Shown here piece after piece: positions 8,842 to 16,589 of a stretch of DNA of 64,000 bases. The notes beneath the pieces are model-generated. The model saw only the letters and a program-made list of their open reading frames with translations, made no database searches and was not told the DNA's origin. The translations under genes were made by a program, and so were the position numbers. The stretch is taken from NCBI GenBank assembly GCA_022842445.1, contig JALHPO010000002.1:372001-436000 (forward strand), given 5' to 3'. This DNA is from Nitrospira sp. Its GTDB lineage: Bacteria > Nitrospirota > Nitrospiria > Nitrospirales > Nitrospiraceae. The first letter of the stretch is position 1; the number at the start of each line of letters is the position of its first letter.

Positions 8842-9060
8842 GCAGGGCAAGCGCGAAACGCGCAACGGAAGAGAGGAGAGATTCCAACGCCAGCGGCATT
8901 CTGGTTTTCCTGATTTTTACTCCACTCCCGCGAGTCTCGCCTGTCCAGCCCTTCCCGCTTGTCGCGTGCCTTACGCATATCCCGCAACTCTCGCTTTTCT
9001 CGCAAATCCCACATTCCTTGCCTTTATCGCACGTCCCGCCAGTCGCGCTTGTCGCGCGCC
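8842..9060. repeat. Array A3: long inverted array of 9-bp units
   Basis: The left arm has three clear GCGNGANNN units plus degraded ones (8842-8886). The right arm is the longest in the window: 14 consecutive 9-bp units from 8935 to 9060, with core TCNCGC and a variable final triplet. It fills the 300-bp gap between the four-helix-bundle start and the regulator stop at 9124. I see no gene in this stretch. Confidence 0.85.
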
Positions 9061-9123
9061 CGGCGGACACAGCTTCGCCCTCTCACTTACAGTGACTACT
9101 AAAAACCTCCCGTTCCAGACCGC

Positions 9124-9711
9124 TCAGGCTAAAGGCCCGAGCGCCAAGATCTTTGCGTCCGGAATATGATGACGGCCCAGGTTTTCTTTCTGCCGCGCCG
9201 TCCCGTCGAGATCCGCCAGCAATACTGCGTCGAACTCCCACTCAGTCAAGGTTTGCGGCCGCCAGACAGGATAAGACAAGAACGAGGCCTGTTGCCCGTC
9301 GTCCACAAACCCCACCAACACCATGTTCATTTCGCGAAGTGACAAATACGCCATCTCCGCCAGTTCGCCGGTTCCGTAGATCACCACTCGTTTCATGCCG
9401 CTTTCTACCGCGCGCAGCAACGTCTCCCTGAGCCGGGCGCGCATATCGCGATAATGCGCCAAGGAATACTGCATATAGAGATAGGTCAGGCGAGACTTCT
9501 CGGCAAACCCTTGCGGGGTCAATAAATACCGAACGCGATGGGAAGGAATCGTGGTGACTTTAATGTAGCCTTTTCGGGCTAAGCGCTTGACGTACAAATT
9601 CGTCAGACCAAGAGCCACTCCCAATTTCACAGCAAGGGACCGCTGTGTGACGGCGCTGTCCCGCTCCAACTCTGTCAGTAGAAGAAGATCCCGTTGGCCT
9701 TGAAGATTCAT
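9124..9711 (-). CDS. Winged-helix regulator with C-terminal Rossmann-like domain (EPS-associated, MarR type)
   Basis: A 195-residue protein. Residues 1-75 are a winged helix (QRDLLLLTELERDSAVTQRSLAVKLGVALGLTN... motif split over two helices), as in EPS-associated MarR-family regulators. Residues 100-195 look like a Rossmann-type CoA/nucleotide-binding domain, with VVIYGTGELAEMAYLSL and LVGFVDDG. The ATG at 9711 fits the family start; upstream codons are not conserved-looking. A possible promoter lies at 9746-9774. It is followed by the four-helix gene and the NusG-like gene, so a regulator and an antiterminator sit together at the head of the glycan cluster. It may sense a nucleotide-linked metabolite; that is inference. 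Confidence 0.75.
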   Translation of the reverse strand: MNLQGQRDLLLLTELERDSAVTQRSLAVKLGVALGLTNLYVKRLARKGYIKVTTIPSHRVRYLLTPQGFAEKSRLTYLYMQYSLAHYRDMRARLRETLLRAVESGMKRVVIYGTGELAEMAYLSLREMNMVLVGFVDDGQQASFLSYPVWRPQTLTEWEFDAVLLADLDGTARQKENLGRHHIPDAKILALGPLA

Positions 9712-9745
9712 ACAGTTAGATGAGAAATCAGCAAGTACGTTCAGG

Positions 9746-9774
9746 ATATGAACACAGGTGGATATGGGAGTCAA
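9746..9774 (-). promoter_or_regulatory. Possible sigma-70 promoter for the winged-helix regulator
   Basis: On the minus strand TTGACT (9769-9774) is followed after 17 bp by TCATAT (9746-9751), 35 bp before the ATG at 9711. The -35 is good and the -10 is poor, so this is only a candidate. Confidence 0.3.
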
Positions 9775-9865
9775 GAAAAAAGACCGCAACAGATAGATCA
9801 ATTGTCCGGCAAAACCAACAACGCGGACAGTGCGCAGGCAGGAAGAGACGAGCTGATCACTACAT

Positions 9866-10885
9866 TTATATATGAAGTATCTTTAAGGCTGCCGGAGTCT
9901 TGGCAACATGACCAACCGCCGCCGTGACATGATCCACGGTCAAGCGATCGAGGCAATCCCAAAATGGACATACGTCACCGATACATTTTTCACAGGTGGG
10001 GACATCCGGCCGCAGCAGCACTCCGGTTCCCAACGGCTTCCACCTGACCGGCAAATTATTTCTCCGTGGATCGAATAGACTGACCGTCGCCGTGCCAAGC
10101 GCCGCTGCAAGGTGCGCCGGTCCCGTCGCCCCGGATACGACAACCCGGGCATCAGCGATCACGGCCATCAATTCCCGGACTGAGAGACGCCCCATCAGAT
10201 TATGGATTCCGGACGGGAGAGATCCCTGCAACAGCGTGTCGCGCTCAAACTCAGCTCGCTCAGTCTCACTGCCCGTCAGAACAACCCCATATCCTGTTCG
10301 CGCAAGCTCGACGGCAAGATCTCGAAAATGCTCCGCCTTCCAACGCCTGGCGGATCGTCCGCCGGGATGAACCACGACGCGACGATTCGGCAAGTTTGTC
10401 CAGTACTGCGCGGCGGCGCTCCGCTCTTCGCTGCTGAGCACCAGTGTCGGACGGTGTACCGGACCCGGATTCAGACCAAGCCCTTTCACCATCTCCACGT
10501 TGTACTCGGATTCATGTTTCATAAACTCGCTACGATGTTCGTATATCCGCCGATTGGCCAATGGGCTATACCAGCGAAACCCTGTGGCCACACGCAGCGG
10601 GACACGCGCCAGAAATGCCGCCCACATGAGCTGTCGAAACGGCTTGAGAAAGATCGCCGCATCTACCCCATCAGAAAACGCGGCTCGCAGGATACTCGGC
10701 GCATCCGTCCACCGTATGGTCCGGGTGTAGTCCACATCGGGATGCCGTTCGAGAATAGGAGCAACAATCGGGCTCGTCAGAAATCCAATCCTCACATCAG
10801 GAAGCAGCTTTCTGAGTTGCGAGGCCACCGGAATGGAAAGAATCACATCCCCGATACCATCCGGCCTGACGATCAGGACATTCAT
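9866..10885 (-). CDS. Glycosyltransferase family 9 (heptosyltransferase-like)
   Basis: A 339-residue GT-B protein of the ADP-heptose:LPS heptosyltransferase family. It starts with the typical MNVLIVRPDGIGDVILSIP, where the family has R-x-D-x-x-GD, and has the donor-site segment SGATGPAHLAAALGTATVSLFDP (split motif near residues 253-275). Two C-terminal cysteines (CEKCIGDVCPFWDCL) are common in this group. It transfers a heptose or related sugar onto LPS core or another glycolipid at the inner face of the inner membrane. Array A4 separates it from the waaC-like gene. The acceptor cannot be assigned. Confidence 0.85.
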   Translation of the reverse strand: MNVLIVRPDGIGDVILSIPVASQLRKLLPDVRIGFLTSPIVAPILERHPDVDYTRTIRWTDAPSILRAAFSDGVDAAIFLKPFRQLMWAAFLARVPLRVATGFRWYSPLANRRIYEHRSEFMKHESEYNVEMVKGLGLNPGPVHRPTLVLSSEERSAAAQYWTNLPNRRVVVHPGGRSARRWKAEHFRDLAVELARTGYGVVLTGSETERAEFERDTLLQGSLPSGIHNLMGRLSVRELMAVIADARVVVSGATGPAHLAAALGTATVSLFDPRRNNLPVRWKPLGTGVLLRPDVPTCEKCIGDVCPFWDCLDRLTVDHVTAAVGHVAKTPAALKILHI

Positions 10886-10919
10886 CGAGGCGCCTCACTT
10901 AGATGAAAGTGAACGCATG

Positions 10920-11065
10920 GCGCGAGTGGCGCGACTAGCGGGAACGGCGAGAATTGCCGGGAGGGTATGCGCCTGAATCTTGCCGTTCCTGCTTTTCCCA
11001 CCTGTTCCGCGTTCTCCCTCGTGCGCGTTTCGCGCCTGTCACGCTCGTCTCGCCTGTCGCACCGC
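10920..11065. repeat. Array A4: inverted array of 9-bp units
   Basis: The left arm carries five units (GCGCGAGTG, GCGCGACTA and others, 10920-10964). The right arm runs from 10978 to 11065 with TCNCGCNNN-type units and one irregular stretch near 11014-11038. The stop codon of the heptosyltransferase (11039-11041) is the TCA of a right-arm unit read on the other strand. Confidence 0.8.
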
Positions 11066-12100
11066 GTCGAGCACCTGACCAGGCTGCACAAGCTGCAAAC
11101 ATTCCAACGGCACAGAATTGTAGCAGACACGGCTGAAACATGGACGACAGGAGACCGATCCGGTCAATACACGATGGCCTGTTCCGTACGGGCCGGTTCG
11201 AATCGCGCTGGTCGGCCCGAAGATGGCCGCTACGGGAACGCCCAGCGCCGCCGCAATGTGCATCGGTCCGGAATCGTTCGTGATCATCACCGAGGCCTTC
11301 GAGAGAAGCGCCGGCAGGCTGCCGAGCGGAACTGCGCCGGTGAGATCAACAAACGGACTGGTCGTCAGCGTTCTGAGCTGCTCGGCGTCATGCCGATCAC
11401 CGGCGCTTCCGATCACGACCACCGGACCAAGACCCTCCTGATGCAATCGATCAAGAACTGCGGCAAAGGAACCGGGAAACCACCGTTTCGTCGGCCAGCG
11501 CGCCGAGACATTCATCGCAATCCACGGCTGGTCCAGAGACACTCCGTTGCTTCGGAACAGCTCCCGCATCATTGCCATATCGGTGTCGAGGATCTTGAAC
11601 CGAAATTGTGGCGATCCCTGCAGGCGAACCCCTAGCGCCGCCGCCACGAGGAGATATCGATCGACGGCATGCATCTCTGCAGTCGGCACCTCCACCCGTC
11701 TTGTATAGAACCAGGGACTGCCTTCTCTCCCGTTGGCAAAGCCGATGCGGATGGGCGCGCCGGACAATCGTGCGAGGACTCCGCTCCGGAACAGGCCCTG
11801 CAAATCGACGGCCAGGTCGAACCGCTCGGCCCGCAATGCCCGCGCTTGCGTGAACCAACTGCCTACCGTCCCCTCCACCGGCCACACACGGTCCACTCCC
11901 TCGGCTCGCTCGACCAGTTCAGCCCACTGGCGTTTGACCACCCAGGTGAGATGCGCACCAGGCCACTGTGCCTTGAGGGCCGACACGACCGGAAACGCAT
12001 GCACGATATCACCGAGAGAACTTGGCTTGATCAGAAGAATGCGGCTGTGATTCAGCGCGGAGGAGCGGGACTCAATCGGGAGCACGTCTGCAAATTGCAC
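11039..12100 (-). CDS. waaC: Lipopolysaccharide heptosyltransferase I (WaaC-like)
   Basis: A GT9 enzyme of about 353 residues. The N-terminal ILLIKPSSLGDIVHAFPVVSAL is the WaaC signature, and ITNDSGPMHIAAALGVPVAAIFGPT is the family donor-binding motif. It adds the first L-glycero-D-manno-heptose to Kdo of the inner core. The start is uncertain: I prefer the GTG at 12100, which has AAGG seven bases upstream; a TTG at 12124 is also open. The last residues (VRQARRA) are encoded by array A4, which also supplies the stop codon. Confidence 0.8.
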   Translation of the reverse strand: MQFADVLPIESRSSALNHSRILLIKPSSLGDIVHAFPVVSALKAQWPGAHLTWVVKRQWAELVERAEGVDRVWPVEGTVGSWFTQARALRAERFDLAVDLQGLFRSGVLARLSGAPIRIGFANGREGSPWFYTRRVEVPTAEMHAVDRYLLVAAALGVRLQGSPQFRFKILDTDMAMMRELFRSNGVSLDQPWIAMNVSARWPTKRWFPGSFAAVLDRLHQEGLGPVVVIGSAGDRHDAEQLRTLTTSPFVDLTGAVPLGSLPALLSKASVMITNDSGPMHIAAALGVPVAAIFGPTSAIRTGPYGTGHRVLTGSVSCRPCFSRVCYNSVPLECLQLVQPGQVLDAVRQARRA

Positions 12101-12187
12101 CGGCCAACCTTCCCAGCAAAACAATCTGTGTCACAGCAAGGCGAAGGGAAAAGACATCCTCACGATGCGTGCAGAATCCACATTTGG

Positions 12188-13189
12188 TTATCTGTTTCCC
12201 ACAGCATAGGTACGTGTCGACGAACCATACAGGCGATCGAGCAGCGCCTTCCCATTGTCCGCGCCTGCCGTTTCGCGCCGTTCGACGAGCGATCGGCAGA
12301 GACGTTGCCACGTACGCAGATAGGGCAGCGGCGTCAAATGGCGCCGGAGATTGCTGTGCCCGCGCACAATCCTGGATACCCATTCGTAATTACCGGGGAT
12401 CACGGATTCGTCACTGCCTTCTACCGGAGGCGTCTGACTCGTCAAACACATCGTAATATTCCCACCGTCGCGTGAAATCAGATGCCAGACTTCATGTAAC
12501 CCGTGCTTCCTGGCCAGCCTGCGCAACGACACGACATTGAAATTGTAGAGATGCGCCTCATGAAACGTGCTGTGCGGAGCCTGGCACGTCGCCTCCACAT
12601 TGGGAACTTCCACGACAAGCATGCCGTCGGATTTCAGCCAGGATCGCAACAGGGCCAACACGGAACCGGGATCCTCCGTGTGCTCCAGCACATGCCAAAT
12701 CGTCACGAGATCGAACGATTCCGGAGAGAACGCCGCGTCCTGTACAAATCCGACCTGGACTGCCAGCCCGTATTCCCGGATCGAGTAATCCGCATACCCT
12801 TTGTTCGGCTCAATCCCGCTCACGCGATGGCCCAATGATTGGAGCAAATAGGCAAATTCTCCGCCGCCGGTCCCTACGTCCAGAATGGATTTGCGGCCGG
12901 ACAGCAGCCGATCAATCTTCTCAAAGCGTGACAACGCCACATGACCCGCGCGCAACACATGCTTCGGCTTCGGTCTGTAGGCGTGCTTGTAGGCAAGCCG
13001 ATACTCATCTTCGTAAAACTGCCTGGCATCATGCGGGCGCGGATCGGACCAGACGAGACCACATGACTTGCAAATCACCGTCCGTAACGGCTTCCCGCTC
13101 CGGCTTCGATTCGAGAGGGTCGAGACCTCAACCCCGCCGCAGAGGTTGCAGGGAATCGAAGAAGATTCTGCTTCTTGGTTGATCGCCAT
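12188..13189 (-). CDS. Class I SAM-dependent methyltransferase with zinc-binding N-terminus
   Basis: A 333-residue protein. It begins with an IPCNLCGG...CKSCGLVWSDPRP four-cysteine module typical of methyltransferases acting on sugars or glycolipids. SAM motif I is SILDVGTGGGEFAYLL, and a methyltransf_23-type FDLVTIWHVLEHTEDP follows. The C-terminal third carries no motif that I recognise. It lies between the waaC-like gene and the waaF-gmhB fusion, so a core-oligosaccharide or O-chain substrate is likely but unproven. It has the same architecture as the methyltransferase at 1297-2223. Confidence 0.8.
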   Translation of the reverse strand: MAINQEAESSSIPCNLCGGVEVSTLSNRSRSGKPLRTVICKSCGLVWSDPRPHDARQFYEDEYRLAYKHAYRPKPKHVLRAGHVALSRFEKIDRLLSGRKSILDVGTGGGEFAYLLQSLGHRVSGIEPNKGYADYSIREYGLAVQVGFVQDAAFSPESFDLVTIWHVLEHTEDPGSVLALLRSWLKSDGMLVVEVPNVEATCQAPHSTFHEAHLYNFNVVSLRRLARKHGLHEVWHLISRDGGNITMCLTSQTPPVEGSDESVIPGNYEWVSRIVRGHSNLRRHLTPLPYLRTWQRLCRSLVERRETAGADNGKALLDRLYGSSTRTYAVGNR

Positions 13190-13325
13190 ATTCCACTCCC
13201 GTTCGCGACACCGGAACTCGTTCAGGGTCGCATCCCGGTATACACACTATAGGTGCGCACTCGATCTGACGCAAGCGCACCATCACTCACGGCTTCTCTT
13301 CCTTCCGGAATGACCCGCGGATGCG

Positions 13326-15110
13326 TCACCGCCGATGTCCCGCATGATTGATACGGCTTCTCGCATCAGACAACAGCCAGTCGACAGCCTCGGCGAGAGA
13401 GGACGCCACCCGGTCAGGAACCGGCCCCGACGCCTTCAGCCCTTCCACCTGCTCCGGAAGAACCGCTCCTGTCGTCACCAAAATGCTCCGCGATCCGACG
13501 CGCTTTGCCAGTTCGATATCGCGTGCATGATCCCCGATCAGATAGGACCGCGTGAGATCGATTCTCTGCTCGCCTACGGCTCGATCGATCAGGCCGCGAT
13601 CGGGTTTCCGGCAATTGCACCCGTCATCGGGATGGTGGGGGCAGACGTAAATGGCATCGAGCGAAACTCCGGCTTCACCGAGGAGGTATCTCAGCTTCGC
13701 GTGAATACCGTCAAGATCGCCGGCCGAGAACAATCCCCTCGCAACCCCCGACTGATTTGTCACCACGATCAACCGCGCGCCCGCCTGTTTCAGCCTCGAC
13801 AGGGCCTGCGCCACACCAGGAAATAATTCGAACCGGTCCGACGATGGGATGTAGCCGGGATCTGGATTCAGCGTTCCATCGCGATCCAGAAAGATTGTAA
13901 AACCGGACAACACGTTTGTTTGGTTCGTTTGGTTGGTCTCGTTTGTTTGGTTCATTTTGTTTATTTGGTTTCGCTTGTTCATCTCGTTGGCGCCCTGCCC
14001 TCCCGCACCAGATAAACCAGACAAACTAAACAAACCAGATGAACGAGATAAACCAGACGAACTTTCCAGCTGTTGCACCGCCGCCTCGTATACCCGATCG
14101 GACGACACCCTTGTCATACAGCGGTGGTCGATCGGACACTCCCTCAAGAAGCACGGGGCACAATCAACCGGCTCGCGTACGATCGACTGTTCCTGCCCAT
14201 AGGGCGAGGTGGTCCGCCAGTCCGTCGGGCCAAAGACCGCGACAACCGGCACACCAAAGGCGGCTGCAATATGCATCGGACCGGTGTCGTTGGTAAGGAG
14301 GAGGCGGCACCGCTTCGTCGCCGCCATCAATTCACGAATCGTCGTGGCGCCGGACAAGACGACGGACTTCGCCTCGACGAGCGTTGCGATGGCTTTCCCC
14401 AGCGACTCCTCTCCCTTTGCACCAAGAATCATCACGGCCGCTTCTTTTCCCTCGTCCTTCCGCACTCGATCGATTAGCCGCCGCGCCGCCTCCGCAAATC
14501 GTTCCGGCAGCCAACGTTTGGCGCTCCCATATGTCGATCCCGGATTAACCCCGATCACGACATCGGCAGGTCCGATACCAGCCGATGCGAGCGTTGATTC
14601 CATTGCGCGTTCTTCGCCGGCTGAAATAACCAGCGCCGGGGCGGACGGCTCTCCGGCCAATCCCAGCGGCTTGAGCAAATTCCAGTAATATCCGACTTGA
14701 TGGATGAGGGTAACCCGATCAGGAACGGCAACCGGATCGGTGAGAAAAAATACGCGCCCGTCGGTTGCATACCCGTATCGACGGGTAATTCCCGCGAGCC
14801 AGGTGAGGAACGCAGCCTCGAACGCATTCTGAAACAACACCGCCAAATCGAACTGATGCCGCCGCAAGGTGCCCGCCAGCGTCCATTTTCCCGCGAGTCC
14901 CGCATGTACATCTCTGTCGTTGTAGACCACGATACGGTCCACACCGGGATAGCCTGTGAACAATTCCGCGACCGCAGCCTTGGCGAGCAAGGTCACTTCC
15001 GCCTGAGGAAACAGAGATCGGAGCCCACGGAGCGCCGGCTCGCACATCACCGCATCGCCGATCCAATTCGGCGCCCGCACGACAAGCCGATGAATCGATT
15101 CTCTACGCAT
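13326..15110 (-). CDS. waaF-gmhB: Heptosyltransferase II fused to D,D-heptose 1,7-bisphosphate phosphatase (WaaF-GmhB)
   Basis: A 594-residue bifunctional protein. Residues 1-348 are a GT9 heptosyltransferase II (VRAPNWIGDAVMCEPALRGL; LLTNDTGPMHIAAAFGVPVVAVFGPT). Residues 398-594 are a HAD-family GmhB: nucleophile motif FLDRDGTLNPDPGY, VVTNQSGVARG, the zinc-binding CPHHPDDGCNCRKPDRG and GDHARDIELA. GmhB makes the ADP-heptose precursor that WaaF uses, so the fusion joins supply and transfer. Residues ~349-397 are an Asn/Gln/Thr- and Ser/Gly/Leu-rich linker encoded entirely by array A5. I chose the ATG at 15110 because upstream codons translate array A6. Confidence 0.9.
   Translation of the reverse strand: MRRESIHRLVVRAPNWIGDAVMCEPALRGLRSLFPQAEVTLLAKAAVAELFTGYPGVDRIVVYNDRDVHAGLAGKWTLAGTLRRHQFDLAVLFQNAFEAAFLTWLAGITRRYGYATDGRVFFLTDPVAVPDRVTLIHQVGYYWNLLKPLGLAGEPSAPALVISAGEERAMESTLASAGIGPADVVIGVNPGSTYGSAKRWLPERFAEAARRLIDRVRKDEGKEAAVMILGAKGEESLGKAIATLVEAKSVVLSGATTIRELMAATKRCRLLLTNDTGPMHIAAAFGVPVVAVFGPTDWRTTSPYGQEQSIVREPVDCAPCFLRECPIDHRCMTRVSSDRVYEAAVQQLESSSGLSRSSGLFSLSGLSGAGGQGANEMNKRNQINKMNQTNETNQTNQTNVLSGFTIFLDRDGTLNPDPGYIPSSDRFELFPGVAQALSRLKQAGARLIVVTNQSGVARGLFSAGDLDGIHAKLRYLLGEAGVSLDAIYVCPHHPDDGCNCRKPDRGLIDRAVGEQRIDLTRSYLIGDHARDIELAKRVGSRSILVTTGAVLPEQVEGLKASGPVPDRVASSLAEAVDWLLSDARSRINHAGHRR
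13919..14067. repeat. Array A5: in-frame inverted 9-bp array forming a protein linker
   Basis: Eight units on the TTTGGTTNN pattern (13919-13990) and six complementary units on the AAACCAGAC pattern (14014-14067) flank an 18-24 bp centre. The array lies inside the open reading frame of the WaaF-GmhB fusion. Its 9-bp period keeps the frame open. Confidence 0.88.
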
Positions 15111-15134
15111 GGGCCTCCGAGGCGCACATGCGCC

Positions 15135-15308
15135 GCGCGACGGGCGAGAGTCGCGTGACAAGCGCGACTGGCAGAGTGCGCAAGATGGCATGGAGCACAG
15201 TCTGCGCCAAGAGCGGTGTCCCGCTTTTCTCCCTCATCACGCCTTTCTCGCTCATCTCGCTCTTCCCGCCAGTCCCGCTTGTCTTGCTCGTCCCGCCTTT
15301 CTCGCTCA
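15135..15308. repeat. Array A6: inverted array of 9-bp units
   Basis: Left arm: six units (GCGCGACGG at 15135 to 15188). Right arm: ten consecutive TCNCGCNNN units from 15219 to 15308. The variable triplets CAA then CTG occur in the same order in both arms. The last right-arm unit holds the lpxK stop codon. Confidence 0.87.
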
Positions 15309-16376
15309 TAAGACCTTCTCTGGGCATCCCAAAACTAAATTCCGCAGTCGCTCTTCTCCTCGCACAACCTCCGCCCGCACCCGTAACGCCCACCAGGAAT
15401 CCTGCGGCACAAGAAACGGCGGGAGCTTGCCTGCATCCTTCTCGGTCGTCAGCACAATGTTTGCCCCGGCAGACTGTGCGGCAGCGCGAATCCGACGGAC
15501 ATCGTCCGCATCGTAACGATGATGGTCCTGAAATACCGTCTCGCCGGCAACTTCGACTCCTGCCGACAGAGCGGACCGTCGAAACGACTCGCTGTTCCCA
15601 ATACCACTCACCAGCCACACGGATTTTCCCCGGCACCAATCCAGCGGCCTGCCCTCCTCTGTCTGCACCGACACACAGGAGTCTGCCTTGAACACCACTT
15701 CTATCGGGTCATTGTATTGCAGACCGGCTGCCCGCAGTCGGCTGTTTATCGCTTCAACCTCTTCCTTCGAATCGGCCCTTGTCACCACCACCGCCGTCGC
15801 ACGCACGAGACCCTCCAACGGTTCGCGCAGCCGTCCGGCAGGCGCCATGGCATCGAGCCCGGTTGCATCAGTCGCGTCCAGCAACACCAGATCAACATCT
15901 CGGCGAAGACCAAGATGTTGAAACCCATCGTCCAGTATCATGCAATCCACCGGATGTTGCGCTAATACCCATTGGCCCAGTTCTGCACGATCGGCTCCCA
16001 CCGCGACGACTGCCTTGGGACATCGCCGCGCAAGAAGATACGGCTCGTCCCCCGCCTCTGACGGACCGGCCAGAATCGTGACGCCATCCGATACAAGCTG
16101 CTGCGGGGTCCCGCCCGCACGCTTATACCCACGGCTTAAGACAGCCACCCGCCGTCCCTGGGACTGCAACCAGTGGGTCAGCAGAATGACGACCGGCGTC
16201 TTGCCGGTTCCCCCTACGGTGAGATTGCCCACGCTCACGACACGGCAGGGTATCTGCGAAGAACGGCACCAACCGAAGCGATAACATGCATGCCGCAATC
16301 GGACGATGAGGCCATACAGAAATGCCACTCCATACAGGCCCTTCCGAACCGGCCGTCCTGGATGCAAGAGTGCCAT
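15306..16376 (-). CDS. lpxK: Tetraacyldisaccharide 4'-kinase
   Basis: A 356-residue membrane-associated kinase. The family P-loop reads [16 protein letters not shown], followed by the conserved VLSRGYKR, a [13 protein letters not shown] segment and the [19 protein letters not shown] motif. LpxK phosphorylates the 4' position of the lipid A disaccharide made by LpxB, at the inner face of the inner membrane. The stop codon (15306-15308) is formed by the last unit of array A6. The gene lies between waaF-gmhB and waaA, the usual order in lipid A/Kdo clusters. Confidence 0.93.
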   Translation of the reverse strand: MALLHPGRPVRKGLYGVAFLYGLIVRLRHACYRFGWCRSSQIPCRVVSVGNLTVGGTGKTPVVILLTHWLQSQGRRVAVLSRGYKRAGGTPQQLVSDGVTILAGPSEAGDEPYLLARRCPKAVVAVGADRAELGQWVLAQHPVDCMILDDGFQHLGLRRDVDLVLLDATDATGLDAMAPAGRLREPLEGLVRATAVVVTRADSKEEVEAINSRLRAAGLQYNDPIEVVFKADSCVSVQTEEGRPLDWCRGKSVWLVSGIGNSESFRRSALSAGVEVAGETVFQDHHRYDADDVRRIRAAAQSAGANIVLTTEKDAGKLPPFLVPQDSWWALRVRAEVVRGEERLRNLVLGCPEKVL

Positions 16377-16485
16377 GTCAGTTCACGCCGCTCATATCAA
16401 GTTGCCGCAGAGTTATTCGCGCATTCGTGTCTCGTGAAGCCCGCTTCGCCGACTCAGCGAAGCGAGCGTATCTCTTTGAGAAAAT

Positions 16486-16589
16486 GAGCTGATAGCTGAT
16501 GGCAGATAGCACATGATCGGATCACGGAATTGTCTTGTAATGATTTCTATTCCGCTCCTGTACCATCAGCCATACGCCATCGGCTCTTT
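16486..16589. repeat. Array B1: inverted array of 7-bp units
   Basis: Left arm AGCTGAT, AGCTGAT, GGCAGAT, AGCACAT (16487-16514). Right arm ACCATCA, GCCATAC, GCCATCG, GCTCTTT (16562-16589). The outer ends carry GAGC/GCTC. The right arm encodes the last residues of WaaA, and the stop (16547-16549) falls in the central spacer. Confidence 0.75.

Noticed and set aside
8293..9060. Diversity-generating retroelement around the Avd-like gene
   Set aside because: No reverse transcriptase, template repeat or variable-repeat target is present nearby.
8834..9062. Small protein-coding genes read from arrays (Arg/Asp/Lys- or Ser/Arg/Leu-rich frames)
   Set aside because: The frames stay open only because the period is 9 bp; they have no ribosome sites and no protein-like composition.
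11195..11215. tRNA T-arm-like GGTTCGAATC
   Set aside because: It lies inside the waaC-like gene and no acceptor or anticodon arms can be formed around it.
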